Shown here: positions 1 through 7,110 of the stretch, one piece after another
How positions within the stretch are numbered: position 1 is the first letter of the stretch
How the letters are laid out: the number at the start of each line of letters is the position of its first letter
DNA from: Chloroflexota bacterium
GTDB taxonomy: Bacteria; Chloroflexota; Dehalococcoidia; UBA2247; RBG-13-53-26
Assembly (NCBI GenBank): GCA_003650185.1
Contig: QMOF01000003.1
Coordinates: forward strand, 1 to 25,115
DNA: 25,115 nucleotides
Direction: 5' to 3'
Translations under genes and position numbers: made by a program
The notes under the pieces: model-generated
What the model was told of the DNA's origin: nothing
The model's database searches: none
The model's input: only the letters and a program-made list of their open reading frames with translations

Positions 1-118
1 CTATTACACCGGGCAGACCGAATACCCGCATATGGAGCCACCTCCATTGATCTTTCTCATCCGGAGAATGGCCCCTATTCTACCTGTCTACTGTCTCACA
101 TGTATCTGAACGAGCTCA
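1..118. repeat. Left copy of a 118 bp terminal inverted repeat
   Basis: Bases 1-118 are the exact reverse complement of 24995-25112; identity stops abruptly after base 118. The pairing is offset by three bases from the right end, where 25113-25115 have no partner. The repeat contains two small perfect hairpins, a 6 bp stem with a 4-base loop and a 5 bp stem with a 5-base loop, mirrored in the right copy. Nothing resembling a transposase is attached. Since both ends of the window fall in the same sequence, it is most likely a dispersed repeat that broke the assembly, and 118 bp is a minimum length. A chimeric or palindromic assembly end is the alternative. Confidence 0.95.
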
Positions 119-218
119 GTACAGGCGGTGTAGGTTCACTGGTTGACACGCACCGAGCCCTGGATACAACGCTCCAGATCCCTGTGCACTAGGAATTTGG
201 GTGGTAAGGAGTTTTTCA

Positions 219-1007
219 CTATGCCGGCCCTCCGCGGTTGGACGTTCTCACTGGTATGCCTTTTCCCGCCAGATAGCCTTTCACCTGGCCGACTGAACAA
301 GTGCCGTAGTGAAATATGCTGGCGGCCAGGACTGCATCAGCTTTGCCTACCATCAGGGCCTGGTAGAGGTGTGCGGGAGTGCCGGCGCCGCCGCTGGCTA
401 TCACAGGCACGGTCACCGTATCCGCCACAGCAGCCAGCAGTTCCAGATCGTAGCCTGCGCGGCGGCCGTCGGCATCCCAACTGGTGAGCAGCAACTCTCC
501 CGCGCCCAACTCCGCTGCTTGCCTGGCCCACAGGAGGGCATCGATATCGGTCATCTGACGTCCGCCGTGGGTGCAGACTCTCCAGCCGGGAACGCGTCCG
601 ATATCCGCTCTTCTTGCATCGATGGCAACAACGATACACTGGGACCCAAAGCGCTCTGCCCCCTCGGCTATGAGCCTGGGAGTTTGAACAGCGGCGGTAT
701 TGATGGCTGTCTTGTCCGCTCCGGCCTCCAGCATGCGGCGCACGTCACCAGTGCTTCGCAGCCCTCCGCCTACCGTCAGCGGTATGAATACCTGCTCTGC
801 CACCCGCTCCACGATGTCCGCCATGATGTCGCGGCCTTCCGGGGTAGCGCCGATGTCCAGCAGCACCAGCTCATCCGCTCCCTCTGCGTAATACCGGGCC
901 GCCAGCTCCACCGGGTCACCGGCGTCACGCAGGTCAGCGAAGCTCACTCCCTTGACCACACGGCCCGCCGTCATATCAAGACAAGGGATCACCCTCTTTG
1001 TCAGCAT
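219..1007 (-). CDS. hisF: Imidazole glycerol phosphate synthase, cyclase subunit HisF
   Basis: HisF is the cyclase half of imidazole glycerol phosphate synthase. It uses ammonia supplied by HisH to turn PRFAR into imidazole glycerol phosphate and AICAR, in the cytoplasm. The 262-residue protein is a full-length (beta/alpha)8 barrel, slightly longer than the usual ~253. The catalytic aspartates are in place: D11 in the RVIPCLDM motif and D130 in VVAIDARR. The LTVGGGLR loop (77-84) and ASGGAG phosphate-binding loop are also present. A small oddity is TSWDADG where most HisF proteins have TSMDRDG. The ATG lies 4 bp after the stop of the amidotransferase remnant, and its GAGGAG ribosome site lies inside that remnant. 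Translation may therefore depend on readthrough from debris. hisH is about 660 bp upstream on the same strand. Confidence 0.97.
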   Translation of the reverse strand: MLTKRVIPCLDMTAGRVVKGVSFADLRDAGDPVELAARYYAEGADELVLLDIGATPEGRDIMADIVERVAEQVFIPLTVGGGLRSTGDVRRMLEAGADKTAINTAAVQTPRLIAEGAERFGSQCIVVAIDARRADIGRVPGWRVCTHGGRQMTDIDALLWARQAAELGAGELLLTSWDADGRRAGYDLELLAAVADTVTVPVIASGGAGTPAHLYQALMVGKADAVLAASIFHYGTCSVGQVKGYLAGKGIPVRTSNRGGPA

Positions 1008-1011
1008 CCTA

Positions 1012-1425
1012 TTACACTCTCCTCAAGGGCCTCGCCTCCGGGCGCCCTATCCAGAAGTGGGGCTGGCTGGGGGAAGGCACAGGATTGCCCAGACGCCCTA
1101 TCGTCGGCTGACTGCCCGCCGGTATCCAGGCTTCGTCCAGGTCTGGACAGACCAGCCGAAAGGTTGATTCCTTAGTAGACAAGAAGACAGTGGAACCCTT
1201 CACGCCCACAGTGAGAGGCCGAAGCCTAGTCCTATCAATCAGCCCTATCATCTCCTCTTGATGGGCGATGATGACTGTGAAGGGGCCATTCATAAGAAAA
1301 CTGCCATCTACATGCCGCAGGGTGCGGAGCAATTCCTGCTCTGCCGACGTGAGCCGGTCTATCTGGTCCCGGAGCGGAGGCACCAGCACGTTGGCTGCTA
1401 TCTCCATCGGCAGGCCATAACTCAG
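1012..1425 (-). pseudogene. C-terminal remnant of a class II glutamine amidotransferase (GltB1-like)
   Basis: The frame ending at 1012 reads LSYGLPMEIAANVL, then LLRTLRHVDGSFLMNGPF, then RLRPLTVG and RLVCPDLDEAWIP. I recognise this as the C-terminal third of the stand-alone class II glutamine amidotransferase subunit of archaeal-type glutamate synthase. The family is usually around 350 residues; only about 110 family-like residues remain. The N-terminal nucleophile cysteine region is absent, so it cannot be an active glutaminase. The family-like frame runs back past the first available ATG (1405-1407) to about 1425, where a stop and the FAD-oxidoreductase remnant take over. The last ~25 residues before the stop look non-homologous. 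A 131-codon peptide could still be translated from 1407. Family assignment is from memory of motifs. Confidence 0.7.
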
Positions 1426-1429
1426 CTAT

Positions 1430-1648
1430 GCCGTTTTGCCGGTAGAAATCGGCAGGATGGTGTAGAGCATGGTGTCCAAGCCTCGCTGCCGGCTCAGGTA
1501 CTTCGGGATCCAGGGGCTGCGAGCAAGCCGGGTAAGGCTCGTCGGGCACGATGGCGAGCGAACCATCCGGATCGACCTCGCGGAGGGCCTCAGCGGCTCC
1601 TATGCCGCCGGCGGAGTTGTCGATAATAATCGAGTATCTGGTCTCCAT
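1430..1648 (-). pseudogene. N-terminal remnant of an FAD/NAD(P)-dependent oxidoreductase
   Basis: The first ~45 codons read like the start of a nitrite-reductase/NADH-oxidase-type flavoprotein: YSIIIDNSAGGIGAAEALRE, then DPDGSLAIVPDEPYPACSQPL. The expected next segment (IPKYLSRQRGLDTMLY) is found in another frame. The first frame then resumes with HHPADFYRQNGI. This shows two compensating indels between about 1470 and 1515. The first glycine of the FAD-binding GxSxxG motif is an aspartate, another sign of decay. Family members run to about 400 residues, but here homology ends at about 1430 and amidotransferase sequence begins within a few bases. Sequencing error could explain the frameshifts but not the missing ~330 residues. 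Confidence 0.75.
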
Positions 1649-1667
1649 TCTTTCGCCTCCTGCAGGT

Positions 1668-2288
1668 CTAGAACGTGCTGTTCCCCAGCGCCATCCAGAG
1701 AAAGTTGCCCAGCATTCTCAGCCCATGGCTGCCACTTTTCTCGGGATGGAACTGGGTGGCTACCAGGTTGCCCCTGATCACCACGCTGCACATGTTCACA
1801 CCGTACTCGGTCTCTCCAGCGATGACCGAGGCATCGACTGGGTCGGCATAGTAGCTGTGAATGAAGTAAAAATACGCCCCATCAGGTATGCCCTGGTACA
1901 GCGCATGGGGCACTCTCTGGTGTACCTGGTTCCAGCCCATGTGGGGCACCTTCAAACCGGCTGGCAACCGCCGTACGGTGCCGGGTATGAACCCGAAACA
2001 GTCATGCCCATCACCTTCTTCAGTGCGGTCGAGGAGTACCTGCATGCCGACGCATATGGCCAGCAGCGGCCTGCCATCGGCAATGAGCTGGCGTATCACC
2101 GGGGACATACCACGCTTCTCTAACTGTCGCATGGTATCGCCACCCGCCCCAACACCCGGCAGAATGACAGCCCGTGCTTCCAGAAGGTCTGGCGGACTGC
2201 TGGTAACCGTGGCTGTATAGCCTAGTCTGGCCACCGCGTTGGAAACACTGCGTAGATTGCCGCTACCGTAGTCGACTATGGCTACCAT
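1668..2288 (-). CDS. hisH: Imidazole glycerol phosphate synthase, glutaminase subunit HisH
   Basis: HisH is the class I glutamine amidotransferase that hydrolyses glutamine and passes ammonia to HisF. The 206-residue protein is full length. The catalytic triad is visible: nucleophile C79 in LLAICVGMQVL (most homologues have CLGMQ), with H181 and E183 in TQFHPEKSG. The N-terminal MVAIVDYGSGNLRSV and the PHMGWN loop (105-120) are also typical. Its stop is about 20 bp before the oxidoreductase remnant that separates it from hisF; hisA and the other histidine genes are not in the window. The start codon has only a weak AAGG upstream. The AT-rich stretch 2301-2320 and the ferredoxin pseudogene lie directly ahead, so it probably shares the 2770-2799 promoter. 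Confidence 0.96.
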   Translation of the reverse strand: MVAIVDYGSGNLRSVSNAVARLGYTATVTSSPPDLLEARAVILPGVGAGGDTMRQLEKRGMSPVIRQLIADGRPLLAICVGMQVLLDRTEEGDGHDCFGFIPGTVRRLPAGLKVPHMGWNQVHQRVPHALYQGIPDGAYFYFIHSYYADPVDASVIAGETEYGVNMCSVVIRGNLVATQFHPEKSGSHGLRMLGNFLWMALGNSTF

Positions 2289-2315
2289 GAGCCTTTGCTC
2301 ATTATTAATTAATTA

Positions 2316-2565
2316 TTATGCCCAGACCAACGCCTCGATCGGGCAGTTGGCCACTCATGCCTGAGTCTCCTCTCCCGGGCAGAGGTTGCGCTTGATGAGA
2401 ACGCCGCTGCTCGGGTACGGGTCAGCCCCCGGGGCAGCCCAGCACACGCGTGCCGCAGCCGGGGCAGACCTCGGTGGCGGCTTCGATCAGCCCGGTTGTC
2501 CTGTCCTTGGGCAGCGCATCAGCCAAGCAAGAGTACGCGCAAAGCGGCCCATCATAGCAACGGCA
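2316..2565 (-). pseudogene. Decayed 4Fe-4S ferredoxin-like electron-transfer subunit
   Basis: Minus-strand translation from 2565 gives a cysteine pattern of four-cluster ferredoxins (HycB/CooF/DmsB-like): PLCAYSCLADALPKD, then EVCPGCGTRVLGCPGG, followed by a stop at 2422-2424. After a one-base frame change the sequence resumes with GVLIKRNLCPGEETQA, an in-frame TGA at 2355-2357, then VANCPIEALVWA and a TAA at 2316-2318. The TGA falls where a cysteine is expected, and two other cluster cysteines are R (KRNLC for KCNLC, GTR for GTC). Upstream, a TAG precedes the first cysteine block and I see no start. The frameshift, the stop and the lost ligands together argue for real decay. Family assignment is inferred from the motif order. 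Confidence 0.7.
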
Positions 2566-2736
2566 CTAGAAGGAGAAAGATACGTCGTCATTAGCCCCCA
2601 CCCGCAGTTGGGGAACCGGGCGAGATGTCTCCCTCTTGTAAGCCTTGACCGGGTTCTTCGGGCACGAAATGGACGGTGGTAGGGTAGATACGGCAAAGGC
2701 CACAACTCATGCTGACCTGTCTCATTGGGGCCGGTG

Positions 2737-2756
2737 GACGGCAACCGGTTGCCGTC
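2737..2756. promoter_or_regulatory. Perfect 20 bp palindrome, candidate operator
   Basis: The half-site GACGGCAACC is followed immediately by its exact reverse complement, with no loop. Beyond it, one mismatch is followed by three further complementary pairs (2733-2735 with 2758-2760). The site begins about 14 bp downstream of the -10 box of the leftward promoter, where a bound repressor would block initiation. The absent loop and symmetric core favour a dimeric protein site over an RNA hairpin. The regulator is unknown. Confidence 0.5.
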
Positions 2757-2769
2757 TACCTCTTTGGTA

Positions 2770-2799
2770 TTTATACCACTTCCTCCTGCGGTGTGTCAA
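2770..2799 (-). promoter_or_regulatory. Putative sigma70-type promoter reading toward hisH/hisF
   Basis: On the minus strand a consensus -35 TTGACA (2794-2799) is followed after 18 bp by TATAAA (2770-2775). Transcription would start near 2763 and run leftward through the palindrome, the ferredoxin remnant, hisH and hisF. The match is good for a G+C-rich genome, but no transcript evidence exists here. Confidence 0.5.
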
Positions 2800-2983
2800 T
2801 ACCTCAGGCCTGGCCCAGAACATGTCTTCTCCGGCGGCAATCGCTACGGTTGAGTCGGATGCCTTGGGTGAGTCTGCTGGCATGCAGGTTGTGTCCAGTT
2901 GGGCCGCCGGGGACGGTAGCGGCGCTGGCGAGCCAGGCGGCTCTTTGCCCGTATCCCAAAGGCTCAGTTGGGGGTAGCCATCA

Positions 2984-3012
2984 TTGACAAAGAGGCCGTG
3001 GTGTTATATTTT
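2984..3012 (+). promoter_or_regulatory. Putative sigma70-type promoter of the pilus cluster
   Basis: TTGACA at 2984-2989 is followed after 17 bp by TATTTT (3007-3012); an overlapping TATATT at 3005-3010 would give a 15 bp spacer. It lies about 100 bp ahead of the first coiled-coil gene and is followed by a locally AT-rich stretch. No competing promoter is seen before 3114. Confidence 0.4.
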
Positions 3013-3113
3013 CGTAATGATCATAAGCTGTTCTTAATATTGCTGGAGGTAAAAGCAGCGGATTAAGGGTGTGCCTTGGTGATGACAAACTCTTAGCCAG
3101 GAAAAGGAGCCAC

Positions 3114-3926
3114 ATGGAGAAGAAAGCAGGATTCTTAAAGCGGGCTATTGGGTTCTTTATCCACCCTCTGGGTGGTAAGGGGAAGAGAGAGGAACCGGTG
3201 GAGGAGATTCCGGTGCCGAATGTCCCTCCCGAGCGGCCCAAGAGACAACTGTGGGGACGGGAGTTTTCCCTTGTGGATGAAGGGCTGGCTGAGGATCAGG
3301 TGGTGGCCTTTGTGGAGGGCTTGATGGCCAAGTGCAGGGGGTTGGAGGAGCAGCAGAGGCACTTCCTGTCGCTGGGGTCTCTTACCGAGAGGGCGGCTAT
3401 CGAGGCCGACAGGGCGGCTGCGGGCATCAAATCCAGAGCGAAGGCCGAGGCTGAGGCAGAAGCAGCCAGGATCATAGCAGATGCCAATGAGCGAGTGCAA
3501 CAGATGATTGCCGAGGCCAAGAGGAACGCTCAAGAAGCAAGTCGCGAGGAAGTCCAGAACATCCTACAGACGGCCCTGAGGAAGGCGGCCATTGTTGAGA
3601 TGCAAGCCAAGCAGCAGGCTCAGATGTTCCTTCTGAGGAGCAGGGATGCAATTGAGGGCGACCTCAGGGAGGAGGTGAAGGAGGCGTACTACCGACTTCT
3701 GTCAAGCTTGCACAATGTGCTTGGTGAGGGCAACAGGATCGAGCTGGAATGGAAGAACAAGACCAGCGAGCTGCGGAAGCGAGACACTTTTGAGCTGGAG
3801 GGATATGAAGCAGTGCGGTCTGCCCTGAGTGCAGAGATAGCCAGGACATCGCCGTTGGTCAGTGGTGAGTTCGAGACTGGGGTGGAGATGGCGGGCTGGA
3901 TGGGGAAGACGGGCGAAGGCGGGTAG
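3114..3926 (+). CDS. Coiled-coil protein of the pilus cluster (DivIVA-like), paralogue 1
   Basis: I do not recognise a named family. From the ATG at 3114 (AAGGAG at 3104-3109) the protein has 270 residues; an upstream in-frame start at 3069 has no ribosome site. Residues 1-45 are basic and proline-rich. The segment RQLWGREFSLVDEGLAEDQ (about 44-62) begins a region shared with the next gene. Residues 75-200 are rich in A, E, K, R and Q, contain the motif IKSRAKAEAEAEA, and look like one long coiled coil. This resembles DivIVA-type or stalk-like scaffold proteins. No signal peptide or membrane segment is visible, so it is probably cytoplasmic. Its place first in the cluster, ahead of pilB, suggests a role in positioning or regulating the pilus machine. 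That role is inferred. Confidence 0.85.
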   Translation: MEKKAGFLKRAIGFFIHPLGGKGKREEPVEEIPVPNVPPERPKRQLWGREFSLVDEGLAEDQVVAFVEGLMAKCRGLEEQQRHFLSLGSLTERAAIEADRAAAGIKSRAKAEAEAEAARIIADANERVQQMIAEAKRNAQEASREEVQNILQTALRKAAIVEMQAKQQAQMFLLRSRDAIEGDLREEVKEAYYRLLSSLHNVLGEGNRIELEWKNKTSELRKRDTFELEGYEAVRSALSAEIARTSPLVSGEFETGVEMAGWMGKTGEGG

Positions 3927-3998
3927 ATGGTCGATCCAAACAGCGGCGGCCGGTCGGCGATGCAGAAAAGCGTTTAGGCTCACCCGAAGGGAGGCGCG

Positions 3999-5318
3999 AT
4001 GCAAAACAGATCAAGGCGTTTGTGGGGGCAGGAGATAGACGTCGTGAGGGGCGGACTGGACGAAGGGCAGGTCGTAGAATTCGTCAGCGACTTGATGGCC
4101 AGATACAGGTCCTTGGTTGAAAGGCAGCAGCACTACCTGTCCTTGGGCATGCTCTCTGAGAAAGCGTCCATGGAAGCCGACAGGATGGCTTCGGACATCA
4201 AGTCCAGGGCCAGGGAGGAAGCCCAGATGGAGGTGGCCAAGATTGTTGGGCAGGCAAACCACAAGGCACAGGAAATGATCAGTGCGGCGAGGAAGACAGC
4301 GCAGGAGGTCACCCGCAATGAGATGGAGAACCTTCTTGATGCCGCCCGGCGCAAGGCCAACGTCATCGAAACCGAGGCTAAGCAACGTGCCCAGTTGTTC
4401 CTGATGAGGGCCAGCACCGTCATTGAAGAAGACCTCAAGAGCCAGTTCAGTGGCGTCTATGACCAACTGTTATCGGTTCTGAGGGAACTGCTGGGCGAAG
4501 GGCACGATATAGAGGCTGGGTGGAAGGGCAAGCTGGTGGAACTGTGGAAGAAGGAGCGGCTGGAACTGGGAACGTATGAGGCGGTACCGACCGTTCTCGC
4601 AGCCGAGATTACCAGGAGTGCTCAACAGGGCGCCCTCTTGAGTGAAGCCGAGGTTGAAGTACCCCAAGCAGAGGTCAGGGCGAAGGAGGAAGAGGTCTTC
4701 TTTGAAGCTGCCTCCAAAGCGGATATGCTCGACCTGAGGCAGCAGGAAGCGGCGAGCAGGGGAGCAGGCAGCGCACCGTCCCGAGGTGACGTGGAAGTCT
4801 TGCCTGAGGAGCCTCCTCGGACCAGGATAGCCGCAGAATGGCACGCTGCAGAAGCGGGAGAGGTTGCCAGCCAGAGGATGCCGGAGGCGCCACCAGAAGA
4901 GGAGCGTACCCAGGAGCAGCCAAAGGTGGCGTTTGTACCTCCGGAGTCTACAGCGGAGCTGAAACGAGAGTCGAAAGGGGCGCCGAAAGGCGCAGCGGCC
5001 TACGAGGGGGAGATTGAGGGCGAGGTGGACATAAATCTGGTGCCGCCCGTGGAACTGTCTGTCATGTCAAAGCTCTACGGCGAGTTGCAGGGGAACCCTG
5101 ACATGAGAGTCCTGCGCACGGTTGGCTCGTACGAGAAGGGTACCACGATAACGGTAATGCTAGAGAAGCCGACGCGGTTGGTGGATATGCTGCAGAGGAT
5201 CCCTGGGGTGGAGTTGGCCTCAGGTACGCCTGCAAGGCACGGCATCCTCAAAAAGGCACTGGGTGGCCAGCAGAAGGATCAGGGAAAGGTCACCATACCG
5301 CTGAGAACCAAGCCCTAG
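3999..5318 (+). CDS. Coiled-coil protein with extra C-terminal domain, paralogue 2
   Basis: This 439-residue protein repeats the preceding gene almost end to end. It shares RRLWGQEIDVV, GLDEGQVVEFV, QQHYLSLGML, EADRMASDIKSRA, AKQRAQLFLMR, LLGEGHDIE and a final YEAV..VLAAEI block, so the two are tandem paralogues. Residues 35-165 are the coiled coil. Residues 205-335 are a low-complexity A/E/P linker. Residues 340-410 (VDINLVPPVELSVMSKLYGEL, then MRVLRTVGSYEKGTTITVML, then LVDMLQRIPGVELA) look like a small alpha/beta domain that paralogue 1 lacks. The ATG has GGGAGG just upstream. It is probably a cytoplasmic scaffold or adaptor for the pilus ATPase that follows. No catalytic motif is seen. 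Confidence 0.88.
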   Translation: MQNRSRRLWGQEIDVVRGGLDEGQVVEFVSDLMARYRSLVERQQHYLSLGMLSEKASMEADRMASDIKSRAREEAQMEVAKIVGQANHKAQEMISAARKTAQEVTRNEMENLLDAARRKANVIETEAKQRAQLFLMRASTVIEEDLKSQFSGVYDQLLSVLRELLGEGHDIEAGWKGKLVELWKKERLELGTYEAVPTVLAAEITRSAQQGALLSEAEVEVPQAEVRAKEEEVFFEAASKADMLDLRQQEAASRGAGSAPSRGDVEVLPEEPPRTRIAAEWHAAEAGEVASQRMPEAPPEEERTQEQPKVAFVPPESTAELKRESKGAPKGAAAYEGEIEGEVDINLVPPVELSVMSKLYGELQGNPDMRVLRTVGSYEKGTTITVMLEKPTRLVDMLQRIPGVELASGTPARHGILKKALGGQQKDQGKVTIPLRTKP

Positions 5319-5393
5319 CCAGTGTGGCGTAGCCCCCTGGCAACAAGCACCTGCCGTTTATCTGCTCAGCTTCAGCCTGAGAGATGGTGAGCG

Positions 5394-7100
5394 ATGGCCC
5401 TCTTTGGAAGTGCAACGCAGCGGCGGAGAAATGTCGGCGAGATGCTGGTCGAGGCGAAGCTGATCACCGATGACCAGCTTAAGCTCGCTCTCGCCGTGGC
5501 ACTGCGCGAGGGCCGAAGGCTGGAGCACGTCCTTGTGGAGCAAGGCCTGGTCAGCGACCAACAGTTGGCCATGTTTACCAGCCTCCAGTTGAACGTTCCC
5601 TTTGTCAATCTCAAGAAGCAGCCAATTGAGCCTGCAACACTGGAACTGATTCCCGAGCCGGTGGCGAGGAAGTATGGTGTCGTCCCACTGAGCATGGCCG
5701 ATGGGGCTGTGGTGGTGGCCATGGAAGACCCCGCCGATGTTGAGGCGATCGACGACCTGTCACTGATTACGCGGAGGCGGGTCGAGCCGGTGGTGGCTAT
5801 CCCCTCCGATATTCAGGAGGCGATTGACCGCAGCTACCGGTCGGGGAGCGAGATTGAGAAGCAGTTTGCCTCGATCCCGACCCGGGCTCTGGCTCAGGGT
5901 ATCCTAGAGTCCAAGATATCTGCTGACGCAATTGCCCATGCGCCCATCGTTCGGGCGATCGACCTTCTCATCAGGCAAGCGGTAAGGGACAGGGCCTCGG
6001 ACATCCACATTGAGCCGGAAGAGGACAGCCTAAGGGTGCGCTACCGCATCGACGGCATCCTTCATGAGGTGCTCTCTCTGCCGACAAGCGTTCATGCGCC
6101 GCTGGTGTCGCGTATCAAGATCATGGCCGGCATGAATATCGCTGAGCGGCGTCGGCCCCAGGATGGGCAGATCACCTTCGCCCTGGGTGACAGGGATGTC
6201 GATATTCGCGTTGCCACTGCCAACACCGTCCATGGCGAGATGATGGTCCTCAGGCTCCTGGACAAGAGCTTTGCTTTCCTGACGCTGCCAGAACTGGGCT
6301 TCTTGCCCGAGTCGCTGGAGCAGTACCAGGCCATGCTGAGGATGCCTTACGGGATGGTGTTGACCAGTGGACCGACCGGTGCTGGCAAGACCACCACCCT
6401 CTATGCTTCGCTGAATCAGCTCGATAGCGCGGGGCGCAAGATCATCACCATTGAAGATCCTGTGGAATACCATTTTGCCGGCATCAATCAGATACAGGTC
6501 AATCCACAGGCTAACGTGACTTTCGCCAGCGGCTTGCGGGCGTGTATGCGACTGGACCCCGACGTCATACTGGTGGGCGAGATACGGGATGCGGAAACGG
6601 CCCAGATCGCTATCCAGGCGGCGCTTACCGGTCACCTGGTGCTTTCTTCGATCCACGCCAACGATACGGCTGGGGTATTCTTTCGACTCATTGACCTGGG
6701 AGTGGAGCCTTTTCTGGTGGCTCAGGCAGTGGTCGGTGTAGTGGCCCAGCGCATGGTGCGTCGCGTTTGTCCGCACTGTGCCCGTCCGGTGCCGGCTGTG
6801 CCGGAAGAGAAAATGGTCTACGAAGAGGAGTTGGGAGAGGAGCGAGAGGAGTTCCTGTACGGGAGTGGGTGCAACCTCTGTGCCAACACGGGTTATCTTG
6901 GACGGACGGGCGTCTACGAGGTCACCACTGTAAGCGAAGCGATCAGGAGGATGATCTTGGGCAACCTCGGTGCTGACGACATCAGGAGGCAGGCCCGGGA
7001 AGAAGGCACGGTACCACTTTGGCGGTGCGGAATGCTGATGGTGAAAGCCGGGCGCACGACGCCGTACGAGGTCATGCGCAATGTGTTCACTGTGGGCTAG
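5394..7100 (+). CDS. pilB: Type IV pilus assembly ATPase PilB (GspE family)
   Basis: PilB is the cytoplasmic hexameric ATPase that powers pilin polymerisation. The 568 residues are full length for the family. An N-terminal MshEN/GspE-N region spans about 10-150. The ATPase core carries Walker A GPTGAGKTTT (326-335), an aspartate box ITIEDPVEYHF (351-361), Walker B VILVGEIRD (391-399) and a histidine box TGHLVLSSIHAND (412-424). The two CxxC pairs CPHC (459-462) and CNLC (493-496) form the zinc site typical of PilB/GspE and absent from PilT. It is therefore an assembly rather than a retraction ATPase. It starts about 75 bp after paralogue 2 with a weak ribosome site and ends 10 bp before pilC. 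Confidence 0.96.
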   Translation: MALFGSATQRRRNVGEMLVEAKLITDDQLKLALAVALREGRRLEHVLVEQGLVSDQQLAMFTSLQLNVPFVNLKKQPIEPATLELIPEPVARKYGVVPLSMADGAVVVAMEDPADVEAIDDLSLITRRRVEPVVAIPSDIQEAIDRSYRSGSEIEKQFASIPTRALAQGILESKISADAIAHAPIVRAIDLLIRQAVRDRASDIHIEPEEDSLRVRYRIDGILHEVLSLPTSVHAPLVSRIKIMAGMNIAERRRPQDGQITFALGDRDVDIRVATANTVHGEMMVLRLLDKSFAFLTLPELGFLPESLEQYQAMLRMPYGMVLTSGPTGAGKTTTLYASLNQLDSAGRKIITIEDPVEYHFAGINQIQVNPQANVTFASGLRACMRLDPDVILVGEIRDAETAQIAIQAALTGHLVLSSIHANDTAGVFFRLIDLGVEPFLVAQAVVGVVAQRMVRRVCPHCARPVPAVPEEKMVYEEELGEEREEFLYGSGCNLCANTGYLGRTGVYEVTTVSEAIRRMILGNLGADDIRRQAREEGTVPLWRCGMLMVKAGRTTPYEVMRNVFTVG

Positions 7101-7110
7101 CTGGAGATAG

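Larger units (their letters stand above)
2566..3113. other. Intergenic region between the his unit and the pilus cluster
   Basis: No open frame here looks like a real gene on either strand. The region holds the putative leftward promoter (2770-2799) and palindrome (2737-2756) for the his unit, and the putative rightward promoter (2984-3012) for the pilus cluster. The ~180 bp between the two promoters (2800-2983) has no further structure that I can recognise. A GGAGG at 3045-3049 has no start codon at a useful distance. Confidence 0.6.

Noticed and set aside
1..118. Insertion sequence end
   Set aside because: No transposase gene or remnant adjoins either copy, so calling it an insertion sequence is unsupported; it is kept as a repeat of unknown kind.
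143..170. TTGACA-16-TACAAC as a rightward promoter
   Set aside because: It would read antisense into hisF with no gene to serve, and the -10 is poor.
309..1175. Open frame of 288 codons on the plus strand
   Set aside because: It is antisense to hisF, which is complete with both catalytic aspartates.
2722..2883. 53-codon minus-strand frame spanning the intergenic region
   Set aside because: It overlaps the putative promoter and palindrome and has no ribosome site or recognisable motif.
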